From NCBI GenBank assembly GCA_014058105.1, contig JACGCM010002198.1, forward strand, positions 943,001-1,007,000: a DNA stretch of 64,000 nucleotides, in the 5' to 3' direction. Each line of letters begins with the position of its first letter. The stretch's first letter is position 1. A program made the position numbers and the translations under genes. This stretch comes from Kingdonia uniflora. Taxonomy: Eukaryota > Streptophyta > Magnoliopsida > Ranunculales > Circaeasteraceae. Of this stretch, positions 1-11,122 are shown in pieces. The notes beneath the pieces are model-generated. The model did not search any database, was not told the origin of the DNA, and saw nothing but the letters and a program-made list of their open reading frames with translations.

Positions 1-297
1 ATTGGTTGACAAAGATAACTAGCTGAAGAGAGCTCGAGAAGATCTCTCTGCATCCAAAGTTCTAGTTGACCAACTGTCTACAACCTTACCTGCTAAGGAT
101 ATGAAATTTTGGATAGTTCAACAAAAATGCAATGAGTTGAATGAAAGGGTGTCACAACTGAAGGCTGAATTGGCATAGGTCAACTTACGTGCCAGGAATG
201 TCGAAGCTGGGGAGCGCTCGAGGAAGAGCAAAAATGAGGCCAAGGTTTCCCTTGTTCAAGGTGATGTCGCTAGTCTATCAGCTTGAATAAGTGATTT
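1..297 (+). pseudogene. aORF2 coiled-coil fragment (Gyp6)
   Basis: Plus-strand translation matches the coiled-coil part of the antisense gene aORF2 found at 31386-31730 and 43189-43458, including the shared SLVQGDV stretch. It is lysine-, glutamate- and leucine-rich and has at least two in-frame stops. Gyp6 lies on the minus strand, so this fragment is antisense to it, as in the complete elements. It stops near 297, where minus-strand gag sequence begins with no pol between. The fragment continues off the left edge. Confidence 0.7.
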
Positions 298-360
298 GAT
301 GGTTTACCTTGTGATGCATAGCAATTGTTAGTAGAATGATGGTTTACCTTATGATGTATG
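298..360. repeat. Short direct duplication at the gag/aORF2 junction
   Basis: About 23 bases at 298-320 recur at 338-360 with two differences, separated by 17 bases. The copy sits exactly where aORF2 sequence meets gag sequence in Gyp6. The intact Gyp4 has the motif once, near 48762. This looks like a template-switch or repair footprint of a pol deletion. Confidence 0.6.
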
Positions 361-1800
361 CAGCACGGTCGGCTCTCGATTGGCTTCAATGGTTGGGATA
401 GACGGTAGAGCTTATCCTTTGAGTGGATTAGAAAAATTGCGGAGATTCAAATATTCATTTTTTGGAAGACAGGTTTGACTTGTGATCCTCCTTTTCGAGG
501 GTTGTCAGTGTTTCCCTTGACGCGCTTCTGGTCACCCTGATTATCCTCCAGTTCAGTGTTTCAATCTGCAGATGGACATTTTGTGGCTAGGACAGATTTA
601 GTAGATCTGTATCTTTCGGATATCATCCTTTCCAGGTTGATGTAACTATTGACCTTGGTGATCATATCCTCCAAGGTCTTAGGTTTGTTGAGGAAGATGT
701 GCTCTTTAGCTTAGTAGTCGAGTTGGAGCGCGTTGGTAGTAACAAATATTTTCTAATCGAGATTATCTACTTTACGCGCGTGCTCCAAGAACTTCTTTGT
801 AAATGCCACGAGCTTCACTCCGTGCGACTGTTTGAGACTGATAAGAGAATATAAATTTTATTCTTTTTCTCTGTTGTGAGTATACATCTTGATGAATTGT
901 TTTTGCAGCTGATCGAATATGTATATGGAGTCTTCAGGCAGAGAGTAGAACTATCGGAGCGGTTCCTCCAACAGACTTGTGGGGAACAGACGACAAAAAA
1001 TGTGGTTGAGATTGGAGTACAACCCCAATAAATCACGGTATTGCTGAATGTGTTCCTTTGGATCGGTACTCTTGTATTTGCGAGTTTTTGAAGTATGGAA
1101 ACCTTTTGAAATATCCATATCAAATAGTTCCTTGGAAATTAAACTTCTTTTTAACTTGGTAAGGTTGTCGGTAGTGCCCAAAACTTGTGCTTCGATCATC
1201 TCCTTAATACGCTGGTCTATATGCTTTTGTGTAACATAGTGACGGGTCGATTGAGTGCCTGGATGAGGAGGTTGCGAAATATGAGTACTGGTAACTTCAC
1301 TCAAATGATATCGTATTGGAACTCGAGGCTGAGGTCTCTGTTCTTCCTCTTGGCGTATGGAACATCGATAACCTCGGCTGATTTTAGACTGAACCTCTCC
1401 TCCCAAATGAATGAAAGGTCGAGGTTCATTCCAAATATTTCTGGAAATAGCTTTGCTGGTGGGTCCTTGAGGTCCCAATCTTTCCCGCGCAGAGACCCGA
1501 GAGGCATCTGGCACCTGATCGCGATCTCGTGTTGGAGGAGCCTGCTGAGTATTTTATAAAAGCTTGCAAGGCAGTCTGCATTGTTGTTATTAAATCTTCA
1601 TGTCGTTTGAGTGCTGTCAAACGAGCTTGTCGTTCGGCGTCGAGCTCGGTCGAGAGTTAATTTTTGTTTAAGCTCGTTGTGTTTCTCCATTTCAGTGTTG
1701 AGATTCGCCCGTAGCTCTGTAAATTATTTCGGCTCAACTAAGAGATCGAGCTAGATTCCGGTAGCTGGTCGCCTGGACGTGACCATGATTGAAATTGGTA
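325..1800 (-). pseudogene. gag of Ty3/gypsy element Gyp6
   Basis: Minus-strand frames carry a plant gypsy Gag capsid region (Retrotrans_gag type) with motifs such as DPKEHIQQYRDLLGLYSNL and a following LLEEPLR segment at about 951-1110, then LLSVSNSRTE at about 815-850. The same order occurs in Gyp4 gag (48500-50226). Gag would form the virus-like particle. The frame is broken by stops and shifts. Translation would start from the leader ATG near 1784, just after the primer-binding site. Pol is missing: the sequence passes straight into aORF2 at about 300. Confidence 0.75.
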
Positions 1801-1844
1801 GTAGAGTGACTGAATGCCTTTGGATATCATGGAAAGGATTTCTT

Positions 1845-1862
1845 TCCCACAGACGGCGCCAA
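1845..1862 (-). other. Primer-binding site (Gyp6)
   Basis: Directly after the LTR end the minus strand reads TGGCGCCGTCTGTGGGAA. TGGCGCC matches the 3' end of plant tRNAs used by Ty3/gypsy elements; the rest departs from a full tRNA-Asp complement. Closely related sites follow the LTRs at 6838, 34608, 50304 and near 63535. Confidence 0.7.
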
Positions 1863-1863
1863 A

Positions 1864-2478
1864 TGTAATGGCCTAATTCCTTGAGCTCGAAGTGGCCTAA
1901 AATTAGCTCTTACACCAATGCACTTGTAACAAAATCTAATTGAAAACAAGAAATGACACATGTGTATAGCATGGATAACCTATGAATAGGTTAAAAACTA
2001 CAACCTCGGGTTGACGATTTTTGTAATAGTAACATTTATTGTTTGAGGCTGATATCTTATTACAAGTGATCTCTAAACTTAGAAATGCTTGATCTTGTGA
2101 ATAAGAAGTTTGAAGTTGTTGAGAATCTAGAAAATATAGTTTTCCTGGTGAGTTCTCCTATAATTTTTTGGTCCTGTCTCTTCTGAAACTTTTTTCTTTA
2201 TATAGGCCTTTTCCACAGTTCTTCATCGTGCTAGGACACGTTCTCTGAACAATGTGGTTAGTGGCAGTTAACTGAATAACTGATGAGTTGAAGAGAGACA
2301 AGTGGCTTTGACTTGTTCTAGTTTTTCAATTTGAGCTCGACCCATATTTTTTAACAGTTCGTGGAGTATGTGGTAATGTTGACTGCAGAAGTCTTGTGGA
2401 GAATGCGTGAGTTTGACATGGAGGTAGTTCGAACTGGAGACAACTCGATTTAGGTAAGATCAAGGGATAGGCCCCTCT
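1864..2478 (-). mobile_element. 5' LTR of Gyp6
   Basis: On the minus strand the LTR begins near AGGGGCCTATCCC (2478) and ends AGGCCATTACA at 1864, followed by the primer-binding site, which makes it a 5' LTR. It is homologous along its length to LTRs at 25053-25615, 34608-35058, 36507-37103 and 50304-50919, and has a TATATAAAG-type promoter near 2200. Its outer end abuts Gyp1 protease sequence. The rest of Gyp6 lies leftwards, outside the window. Confidence 0.8.
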
Positions 2479-3215
2479 TACTAAAAGTATTTGCGAAGAT
2501 TATCCTCTCGAAAAGCATGGCATTACAATGGGTACATTGTAGTCTGCGTGATGATACTCGAAGACATTAGCGAGGTGCAATCCCAAAAAGTTAATTCCAA
2601 CTCCATAATGCAGTGCTACAGACTGAGCGAGAATCAGTGAACAACTTACAGTATTGCAATAGTCCCATATATAAATAACAGCCAAACTATATACTTCATA
2701 GGCAACGACATGGGGTCAGTATCCTACCTCCATGATCATACATTGGTCATTTGGATTATGATTGGAGGAGTCTTGGTCAAACGGGTGTTGGTCGATTCAG
2801 GAAGTAGAGCAAACATCATCTATTACAATACTTTGCTAAACATGAACATGCAGGAATTCATGACTCCCACGAAAATAAAGATCTTGGGTTTTAACTAATC
2901 TATTGAAAGAGTATAAGAGGGGTTCGTCACCCAAGTGCAGGGTAGACCTGTAATAATGTCCACAAACTTTGTTGTCGTAAACAGTCCCTCAGACTACTAT
3001 AACAGCATCTTCGAAAGGGAATGGATCCATAGAATGAAGACAGTACCGTCCTCCTGCCACTAGATAATGTGTTTCCTAACAAAGTTTGGAACGTGCCAAA
3101 TACGAGGATGCCAAGTTGTCACTCGTAGTTGTTACGTAAACCCTCTGATAAACCTGGTCGCCCTTAAAAATTCTAAAAAGAAGGGGAAAAGTTTAACAAT
3201 AGAAGAATAACAACG
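2479..3215 (+). pseudogene. Gyp1 protease region
   Basis: Plus-strand frames from about 2680 give a retropepsin-like segment with VLVDSGSRANII at about 2788-2823, then a ILGFN motif (2881-2897), as in the protease of plant gypsy polyproteins. The active site reads DSG where DTG is usual. Stops follow. Sequence from 2479 to 2680 looks like the gag-protease linker in a broken frame. Gag itself is missing, because Gyp6 abuts at 2478. Confidence 0.65.
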
Positions 3216-3231
3216 AACAGGGAACAAACCC

Positions 3232-4600
3232 ATGGCAGTGGACTCGTCCCCCATCCGTGACGTTCTAGACAAAATGGATATCGATATACAAGATACTCCT
3301 GATCAAAATAATATAATTATAAACATGTTTAGTAGAGAAGGGACGCCGCCACATGTAGAGCTGGTCGATAAAATTAGCCTCAACAACAGTACGAAAACTA
3401 AATATATTGGCTCATTTTTGGTAAGGGAAGAGTGCTCAGACCTTACAACCTCCTTACAACGATACAAGGATGTATTCGTCTGGCCGTTCGAGGAAATGTT
3501 GGGAATCAACCCTAGTATTGAATGCCATTGATTGCATGTTAGCATCAAGGCAATAACTGTAAAACAAAAGCCAAGGCGAACAGCTCCAAGACTGCAAGCG
3601 GTCATAAACAAAAAAAATTCAAAAATTATTGAAGGCCGAGTTTTTAAGACCCGTCGATTGTCCTTGGTGGGTAGCAAACGTTGTGGCAGTCCCGAGGAAG
3701 AATGACAAAATATGAGTCTGCATTGATTTCACAAATTTAGCCAAAAATTGTCTGAAGGACAATATCCCTACGCCCCCCATAAGAAGACTAGTGGACTCTA
3801 CGACCGGCCATGAATGAATATCATTTATGGATGGTTACTCAGGATACAACCAAATACCTTTGGCTAACGAGGACCAAGAATGTACTTCATTCGCAATCGA
3901 GCAGAGTTTGTATTGTTATACTGTGATACTTTTTGGCCTAAAATATGTAGGATCCACATATCAGCGACTGGTTATAATGATGCTTGAAGAACAGTTCAGA
4001 AAAATAGTGGAAGTGCACATTGATGACATACTCATTAAAAGAAAGCTATAAAGCGACCATCTATAGCCGACGTTGTGACTGTGCTCGTTGAACTTAACAC
4101 TACATAATGCAACTCAATCTTGAGAAATAAAGCTTTGGAGTTTTATCTGGAAAGTTCTTGGGGCACCTGGTAACTCAATGAGGGATTGATGCAGACCCCG
4201 ACTAGATACTAGCCTTAGCTTGCATGTCATTACCTCAGACACTGAAGCAAGTTCAAAAACTAGTAGGTAAAATTATAGCACTCGGTCGCTTCATTTATAA
4301 AGCCTCGTACAAATACCGACTACTATTTTAATGTATTAGGGAGAATACTAAATGCCAATAGAATGTGGAATGCGAGGCAACTTTCCAGGAAATATTGAGA
4401 TACTTGGCCATACCCCCAATCTTCAGTGTACTGAAGGGACACGAGCTCGTGGGATTGTACTTGGGTAACACAGATGAATTAATCAGCATAATCCTTGTCA
4501 GAACAGATGTGTCACTAAGACCCTCGTGGGGGAAAATTTGTGTTATTCTACCATCGAAAAGCAAGCGCTCGCCTTGGTATACAAATAAGAGAAACTAAGA
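3232..4600 (+). pseudogene. Gyp1 reverse transcriptase and RNase H N-part
   Basis: The reading starts with the pre-RT segment (VFVWPFEEMLGINPS, about 3475-3520). RT core motifs follow: FMDGYSGYNQIPL near 3825 and VHIDDIL near 4012-4035, where the catalytic box is usually YxDD with a tyrosine. At 4365-4500 comes the start of the RNase H region (CEATFQEILRYL). The frame is broken by several stops and shifts, so no enzyme could be made. The order fits Ty3/gypsy pol. Confidence 0.8.
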
Positions 4601-4839
4601 CCATACTTCCAAGTCCATAAAATCAAAGTTTTAATGACCCAACAATTTAAGAGAGGTATTTGAGAATAAGGATAAAATATGCCAAATAGTAAAATGGGCA
4701 ATAACTTTAGGCAAATTTAACATTTGATTTAGGCCACAGGCAGCCATTAAGCGTTAGGTCGTAGCAGACCTTCTTGCCGACCACCCTATTAGTGGCGATC
4801 ACTAGGTCAATGAGGAAGATAATGACAATGTGGCCCTTC

Positions 4840-5380
4840 CTGATGACACCAATGCACCATTCATGAAGGAGTAGCGGTTATATACAAACAAATCAGTTAG
4901 TACTGGCAGCTCAGGCCTCGGGGTCGTACTAGTTACTCCAACTAAGGACAAGATAGAAAAAGTAGTCCGAGTTAACTTTCTGATATGTAACCATGAAGCG
5001 GAGTACAAAGGCCTTTTTTGTGGGATAGATGCAGTATTGGCACTAGGCGTGGAAGAAATTTCCATTTTTACCAACTCACAGCTAGCTATTAACCAGCATA
5101 GACGGACATTCCAGGCCAACAGGAAAATGGCAGAATACATGGAGATCTTGAAGCAAAGGATCATAAAGTTAAAAAAATTCAACCTCGAATACATCCACCG
5201 AGGCGAGAATTAACATTCAGACACCCTCGCTTACCTAGCCGACATCATCGATGATCGACTAAGAGTTATCCAAGTTGAGGTACTTGACCAACCGAGCACC
5301 CTGAAACACGAGATAAAAGTAATACATATTGATAATGAAGCTCCAAATACCAACCTGAATGAAGAAAATCACTTATTGAT
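4840..5380 (+). pseudogene. Gyp1 RNase H-like domain
   Basis: Translation shows an RNase H fold order: YTNKS (aspartate usually at the N), a glycine-rich strand, NHEAEYKGL with the conserved glutamate, then IFTNSQLA (again N for D). Both changes fit G-to-A transitions. A second RNase H-like domain between RT and integrase is typical of the Tat lineage, but I cannot tell it from the first with certainty here. The frame closes near 5209. Confidence 0.65.
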
Positions 5381-5499
5381 TTCTTGGGTGAGCTACACAT
5401 TCTCCCCACAGACAGGTCAGCTATGAATGGTATCCGTAATAAAGTACAAAAATATATAGTAATAAACAACGAGCTCTTTCGAATGAGCCTGCACGCTCC

Positions 5500-6325
5500 C
5501 ATCTCACTTGCATTGTCAGGGAATGGGTTACGACGATCATCGAAGAAATTCACGAGGGTTTATGCGGAAAAAACACAATGGGTAGGCCCATGGCCGATCA
5601 AGCGCGAACACATGGACTTTACTGGCTAATAGTGAGACATAATTTTATCAAATATGCAAATAAGTGCGATAAATGCAAGATTCACGGTCATCTTATATAC
5701 GTCCCTACCGTAGAGCTCCATACAGTCTCAAGCCCAAGGCCATTCGCAAAGTGGGAACTAGACATAGTCGAGGGACTCCCAATGACAAGCGGGAGACGTA
5801 AATGGCTATTGGTCACTACAAACTACTTTACCAAGTGGGTGGAAGCCATCCCAATCGCCCGCATAAGAGAAGAGGAGGTAATCAGTTTTTACTGGAAACA
5901 CATTATCACGAGGTTCTGTATCCCAACTATCCTCATGATAAACAATGACACTTAGTTCATGGGTAGTAAGCTTGTAGACTTTGTATGACCCTACAAGATA
6001 AAAATACTATCATTAAGCCCAAGGTACTCACAAGGGAATGAACAGGCCGAGACGACTAACAAAAAGATAATCGATGGTATCGGTAAGAGGATAGATGCCG
6101 CCAAAGGCTGATGGGTCGACGAACTACCATATGTGCTATGGTCCTATTGAAAAACTCATTGAAAGTTGACATGCTTCATTCTATTCATGCTTACCTATGG
6201 GTCTGAGGCAGTATTTCCCACAGAGCTCATAGCCCATACAACAAGATACCTGGTCGTCCATTGTGAAATCAATGAGAGACTCTTCGCCAAAAACCTTAAT
6301 TTATTGATGAAACTAGGGAGGAGGC
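5500..6325 (+). pseudogene. Gyp1 integrase, N-terminal and core part
   Basis: The reading includes the end of the zinc-binding region (NKCDKCKIHG, about 5658-5690), core motifs WELDIVEGLP (about 5753-5785) and TNYFTKWVEAIP (about 5820-5855), a second-aspartate region reading INND, and GNEQAETTNK near 6035-6065 with the glutamate. Stops and small shifts follow. The gene is cut at 6325 by the 5' LTR of Gyp2 and resumes at 52955 in a compatible frame. Confidence 0.8.
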
Positions 6326-6838
6326 TATAGGAACCTATCCCTTGAACTAGAGTAATAGTAAACTATTACAATAGAAGACTCACACAAAATCTACATTACA
6401 TACGCCCTATCCATACTAACACCTGGATCATTGACTAAAAAGGAGCGTAGATCGAGCACTTCAAAAAACTAAAATGAGTCAAGGACATTTGTTCCCCATG
6501 AGCTGTCAGTTACAGGAGAAACCTCCACTCTTTCCCCCAATCTAGGAGAATGTACTGGCACACACAAACTGAGGATGGGATCTATAAAAGGGATAAGAGA
6601 AAGAGGAGAAGAGACCAATGATTTTTGACTTGAAAGATCTCAATTGTATTCAACATTCATTAGTCTTAAGCAATAAAAGTATTTTTACTAAATTCTCGAG
6701 CCGAGGTCGTGGTTTTTACCTATTCAAAGGTTTCCACGCTAAAACTTGTGTCATCTTATATTTTATGTTTATTAATATTTGTGTCATAGGTAAATTTGGT
6801 ATAAGAGGCCATTCGAGGTACGAATTTAGGTCCTTATA
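6326..6838 (+). mobile_element. 5' LTR of Gyp2
   Basis: Starts TATAGGAACCTATCCC (TG mutated to TA) and ends GTCCTTATA. It is closest to the LTR at 52490-52954, sharing the CTTGAACTAGAG start, the CTTTCCCCCAAT block and the 3' part. A TATA box (CTATAAAAGG) lies at 6582-6591. Being followed by a primer-binding site marks it as a 5' LTR. The purine run just upstream belongs to Gyp1 integrase codons. Confidence 0.8.
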
Positions 6839-6950
6839 TTTGGCTCCGTCTGCGGGAAAGAAGATATATTCCATGAAAATTAAGGTAGCTAGTTACTCAA
6901 ATCATTAACATTCAATTATGGTGAATCCTAAATGACCAGCCTCAGTCGTG
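6839..6950 (+). other. Gyp2 primer-binding site and leader
   Basis: TTTGGCTCCGTCTGCGGGAAA directly follows the LTR, matching the primer-binding sites of the other elements. The next about 90 bases align with the leader of Gyp4 (minus strand, about 50220-50303), including an ATGGTGAATCC start near 6919 where gag would begin. No gag follows. Confidence 0.65.
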
Positions 6951-7949
6951 TAACACAAATCTTAGCAGAACCTGATCAGTTATCAAAATTAAGGGTGAAC
7001 CATGAAATCTCAACAACAAATCCATTTCTTGGTATAACTTGCGTCACTTCATAATACATTGTTTGCTCATTTGACTTGGGTAATGTGCAGATGGCACGAA
7101 TAATACATGTTGGTGCAGTTTGGCCAAGTTGGGACCATGCATCCGAGAACAGCGAGCTTAGTTAGCTTCAAGATAAACTAAAAGAGAAGGGTATTATTTT
7201 TGGCATGAATAATACATGTTGGTGTAGTTACTGCATTATTGTAAAAAATGAGAGAAGTGGAAAGAATGCCGTCATCACTATTTAAAAGGTATATTGTCTT
7301 TTAATATTTAAGTTGTTATATAACTGTTATATCTAAATCAAGTGAATTCTCATATTTAAGTTGGAACATTTCAACTCTAATTAGTGTTTCTTATCTGACC
7401 CATTACTTTATTTGTAGATGTGGGATCATATCCTATTACTTTCTTCTCATGTAGATTACACTTCAGGTTAAACGACATAAGCTTCATTTATGCCAGCTTA
7501 TGGTGAATAGGAGTACCGGGTTAAAACGATGTAGGCTTCATTTATGTAAACTCATGGTGAATAGGAGGGTACCATAAACTCTTTGGTTGAAGGATTTAAC
7601 TTGAGAAATGAATTATGTAAATGTTATTACATATTTTATATTGATTTTATTTAGATGAGCATTTACTGTAATTTATAGAATCGCAAATTGATTATTACAA
7701 ATTATGTTATTTTTTTAATTAATAATTTTTTTTTCCACGGTTTAAACTGTGGTTAACGGAATGATTTTTCCATCGAAACATCCTACGCTATAAGCCGCGG
7801 CATAAAATAGGGCTTTTGCTACTGTAAAAATATGCCAAACTTTTAGCCACCTTATTTACGGGCACGACACGTCCCACGGTAAAAACTTTGGTAAAAACCT
7901 TTTTGCCATGAATTCTGTCGTAGTTAATATCCTTCTCTTTTGTAGTAGC
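6951..7949. other. Non-coding filler with short repeats and a possible DNA-transposon end
   Basis: No gene is supported here. A 30-base motif (AATAATACATGTTGGTG) appears at about 7096 and again at about 7206. Two diverged copies of a roughly 55-base unit lie at 7466-7573 (shared TTCATTTATG and ATGGTGAATAGGAG). From about 7735 the sequence is rich in CCACGG/CCGCGGC and TTGCCA words and ends TCTTTTGTAGTAG at 7949, which recalls the subterminal region and terminus of a CACTA transposon. No matching left end was found, so that reading is weak. Confidence 0.3.
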
Positions 7950-9012
7950 AAAAAGATGTCGATGGAATGCTGAAGGATTTACATGAAGGGACTTGTGGCT
8001 CTCATACTGCAGGATGGTTTCTTGCGAACAATGCAATAACACGAGGAGTATTCTGGTTGGGAATGACAAAGCAGACCGAGGAATATTCATGGAAATGCGA
8101 CGCTTGCTAGTGACATGGTTACAAAATACGAGCACCCACATTAGAACTTCACGTAAGTAAAGTATTATGGCCATTCAAACAGTGAATACTGCATCTTGTA
8201 AGAGAATTCTCAAACACACCGGGCAACAAAAAGTTCTTACTCGTTGCAATAGACTATTTTACAAAGTGGGTAGAAACAGTCTCCCTTTGTTGTACTCAGG
8301 AAGAAGAAGATACCACATTCATCTGGGAACATATAATTACAAGATTCAGTTGCCCCCACTTAATTCGAATAGACAATAGGCCTCAGTTCGTTGGAGAGAA
8401 GGTAGTCGCATTTCTAAACAAATACAACATCATACATTCACCCTCAAATCCTTACTATCCCCTAGGGAGTGGTCAGGTTGAAATCACGAGCAGGACCATA
8501 GTAGATGGAGAGACTTAAATCTAAAAAGAAGGAGAATTAGATAAGGGAACTACTGCATGTCTTATAGGTATACCGCACTACACCCAGGCTATCAACAGGA
8601 TGCTCCCCCTTTCTACTAGCTTATAGAACTGAGGCCGTAATCCCAACAGAATATCACCATCCTATCAAAGATCATGAACTGACTGATGAATAAAATAAAT
8701 TTGAGTTAGCGTACAATATGAACTGGATATACGAAATACGAGATCGAGCTATTACAAATTTGGATCAATATTATCATATGTTAGCCAACTCGTACAATAG
8801 GAGGGTACCAAATTGGGAGTTCAAAATCAATGACTTAGTACTCATAAAGATCCCTAAAAATAGAAAAAAGCCAAACACTGGGAAATTCTAGAGAACTAGG
8901 AAGATCCATTTATAGTAGTGGGGAGAACTGGCCTAGTTTCCTTCTATCTCATGACAGAAGATGGTATCAGGCTACCAAGTCCTTGGAACCTAGGAGGTTG
9001 AAGAAATAATAT
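7950..9012 (+). pseudogene. Gyp2 integrase remnant
   Basis: Plus-strand frames give an integrase from zinc finger to C-terminus: HEGTCGSHTAGW near 7984-8020, a CDAC pair near 8098, VAIDYFTKWVET near 8245-8280, IRIDNRPQFV near 8365-8393 and SGQVEITSRT near 8468-8500, then the C-terminal GKLxxNWxGP-like region and LTEDG near 8960. It has many stops and shifts; the first catalytic aspartate is not recognisable. It should come from Gyp2, because it lies between the Gyp2 LTRs on the same strand and is followed by a tandem spacer as in Gyp4. Confidence 0.75.
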
Positions 9013-9259
9013 CACTAGTATGATATATTTTCGAGCACATGATACATTTACTATTATTATTCAAATTCCAAAAGTGGGATGGAATCTCCAAGAGTCTGTA
9101 CATTCTTTTCTCATCTATGAAAACTTTTCAAGTTTTTTCTCACATTGTTGTCGAATACTATATACTACTACTGCCTGTGGCTCGCCGTGACGATTACGTC
9201 GACGCGCCTTTGGCGCAACATAATTATCCATTACTTCACCTTCGGCATTAAAAACTCTT

Positions 9260-9513
9260 AAATTCATTGACGCGACACTTCCTTCATACTGCTATTTGGT
9301 ACTACGTAATCATCCATGAACACCCCTTCCTCCTTATTAATGTCTTAAAACCCATTTTGAATATAAGTGTTCAAACTGCATCTCTCAAATTCATTGATGC
9401 GACACTTCCCTAATACTGCTATTTGGCACTACGTAATCATCCATGAACGTGCCTTCCCCCTTATTAGTGTTTCAAAACCCATTGTGAATATAAGTTTCCA
9501 AACTTCATAGAAC
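9260..9513 (+). repeat. Tandem duplication, 127-bp unit, 3' of Gyp2 pol
   Basis: Two copies (9260-9386 and 9387-9513) share AAATTCATTGA, CGACACTTCC and ACTACGTAATCATCCATGAA in order with scattered differences. Gyp4 also has tandem repeats between integrase and aORF2 (44150-44640), so such a spacer seems to be a family trait. Confidence 0.8.
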
Positions 9514-10257
9514 CTCTAAACAATTGGGGGACACTATCCATAAAATAAAAAAAAGAATTATTTATACAACAAACTCTAAGCTAGTTTTTGCACTTTTAAA
9601 TATATTCTTTGTCTTTCCATTTTTTTAGTCATTTGGTATAGTCTCAATGCTTTACCAAGGGCCATGACTCTAAATCCCATACTTCTATTCTTTGATAACG
9701 TAGTGTTTAGTTATCCCTAGAGCTTTTCTTTCTCTTGCAAGTTTTGTAAGACCAACCAGAAGAAGGCTTCTTTTGCCTCCACCCGTAGTATCTCAGCCGA
9801 CTAAAAACAAAATTGGTCTATTCCTCCCCAACCCACAGTTGCACAATTTACAACCCCTACAATAAACCTAAACAACATTAAGGATCCAATAACAAAATAA
9901 GTCAAACTTAGATGAGTTACCTAAGCAAAGGAGATTCAAGCAACATTGAGAACCAACAGTAAATCTAAAAGGAGATTACTTCTTTATGTTTAGAACTTTC
10001 AAAAACCATAGATACTTGAAAATTAAGATTGCAACCATTTATACTCTTTTAAAGCACCCCAAAGCCTATAACCATGACCGACTATTCTAACACCACAACT
10101 TCTTTCACTCCATTACACAACCGTTTATAAAGCAGAAAAACTTACAAATCAGGGATATTTGGAAGGTGATTCATGTGAAGGCCCAAATTGAAAGAATTCA
10201 ATGCACCAGATTCTGCAAGTAAAACACAGGGAAGAAGTCAATTTTAAATTATTTAAG
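9514..10257. other. Non-coding stretch between Gyp2 spacer and SET-like exons
   Basis: I see no coding signal. The first part (AACAATTGGGGGACACTATCC at about 9520) could be the last of the Gyp2 spacer. From about 9680 the sequence looks like intron or flank of the gene copy at 10342-10709: AT-rich with no long frame. The retroelement/gene boundary falls somewhere in 9540-9700. Confidence 0.4.
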
Positions 10258-10341
10258 TTAAAAGAGATATATATAGAGAAAGTACTTATTGCGCAATGTA
10301 TGAATGTAGTCTCTGGTAAGGTATCTCTTGCAAGATATCAC

Positions 10342-10709
10342 CCTAGCTCGTCGAAGCGGTTCTATGTCCTTAAAAGCATAAACTCCAAACCCATCTGGCC
10401 CTTCTTTGAAATTAACCCTGTAAGCTCGAACACTTTGAATATAGCCTATCTTATAGAAATCAGGGTGGCTGCAGGCTCCAACTACCAATGCAAAGTAAGC
10501 AACACAAATAAAATCCATCAGATGGTGACGAAGATTAAGAGTGTGTTTGGTTTATACTTGTGCCCCAACTAACAAAAGTTCTTAAATTTCTTTGTTAAGT
10601 ATGACTCTCATAGGGTCCTATATAATGAGAAAATGCCAACCAAACAGACCCCAGAGCTTAATTTGATTAAATTGAGAGATGTGTATACCTCAGAAGTCGA
10701 TTCTTCCAT
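10342..10709 (-). pseudogene. SET-domain-like gene fragment (first two exons)
   Basis: A short first exon could start at ATG 10709 and end at 10689 before GTATAC. A second exon runs about 10468 to 10342, bounded by TGCAG and GTGATA. It encodes a segment with DFYKIGY, NFKEGPDGFGVYA and KDIEPLRRARV, which I recognise as the start of a plant SET-domain (lysine methyltransferase-like) protein. No later exons are seen down to 9514, so the SET core is missing and nothing functional is made. It lies 3' of, and on the same strand as, the RBR copy. The family call rests on memory of plant homologues. Confidence 0.5.
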
Positions 10710-11122
10710 AACTTGGGAGAGATGAAACCAACAACAATAGCAACAACAAGTATAACTGAAATAAGTAAAATCGAGGGATGAAACAAACAACAAACCAAAG
10801 CAGTAACAAACCAAAACAACAATAAGTATAATTGTAATATATTTAGGTGTTTGAAAAAAAAAGGGTTGTCAATATTTCAGTTAAAGAGGGCTTGGTAAAG
10901 CTATTTTGTCAAATTAAAGAGTTAAATTGAGTTATGGATATTTACACAGTTGCAGGTCCTAATAAAGTAATTGACCGAACCTACCATGAGTTCCAACATA
11001 TTTGAAGAACAAAAGAAAATTCTTCTACAGTCATGATACATAATCGCAGATTAACTCAAATATTGCCTATAGAGATATACAAAATGCTTGGCAAAACATA
11101 ATCCTTTAATGAGCTTGAATCC

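Noticed and set aside
6345..6390. YYNRRL-like reading resembling the integrase C-terminus
   Set aside because: The same DNA occurs in the LTR at 52490-52954, where no integrase precedes it; the resemblance is accidental.
6326..6860. Tandem elements sharing one LTR (pol of Gyp1, LTR, then primer-binding site)
   Set aside because: The purine-rich stretch before 6326 is integrase coding, and the integrase C-terminus is found at 52955 after a sister LTR. An insertion explains this better.
7735..7949. Firm call of a CACTA transposon
   Set aside because: Only one degraded end-like sequence is seen; no partner end, target duplication or transposase.
9260..9513. Repeats considered as a CRISPR-like array
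   Set aside because: Two adjacent long copies without unique spacers, in a plant retroelement context.
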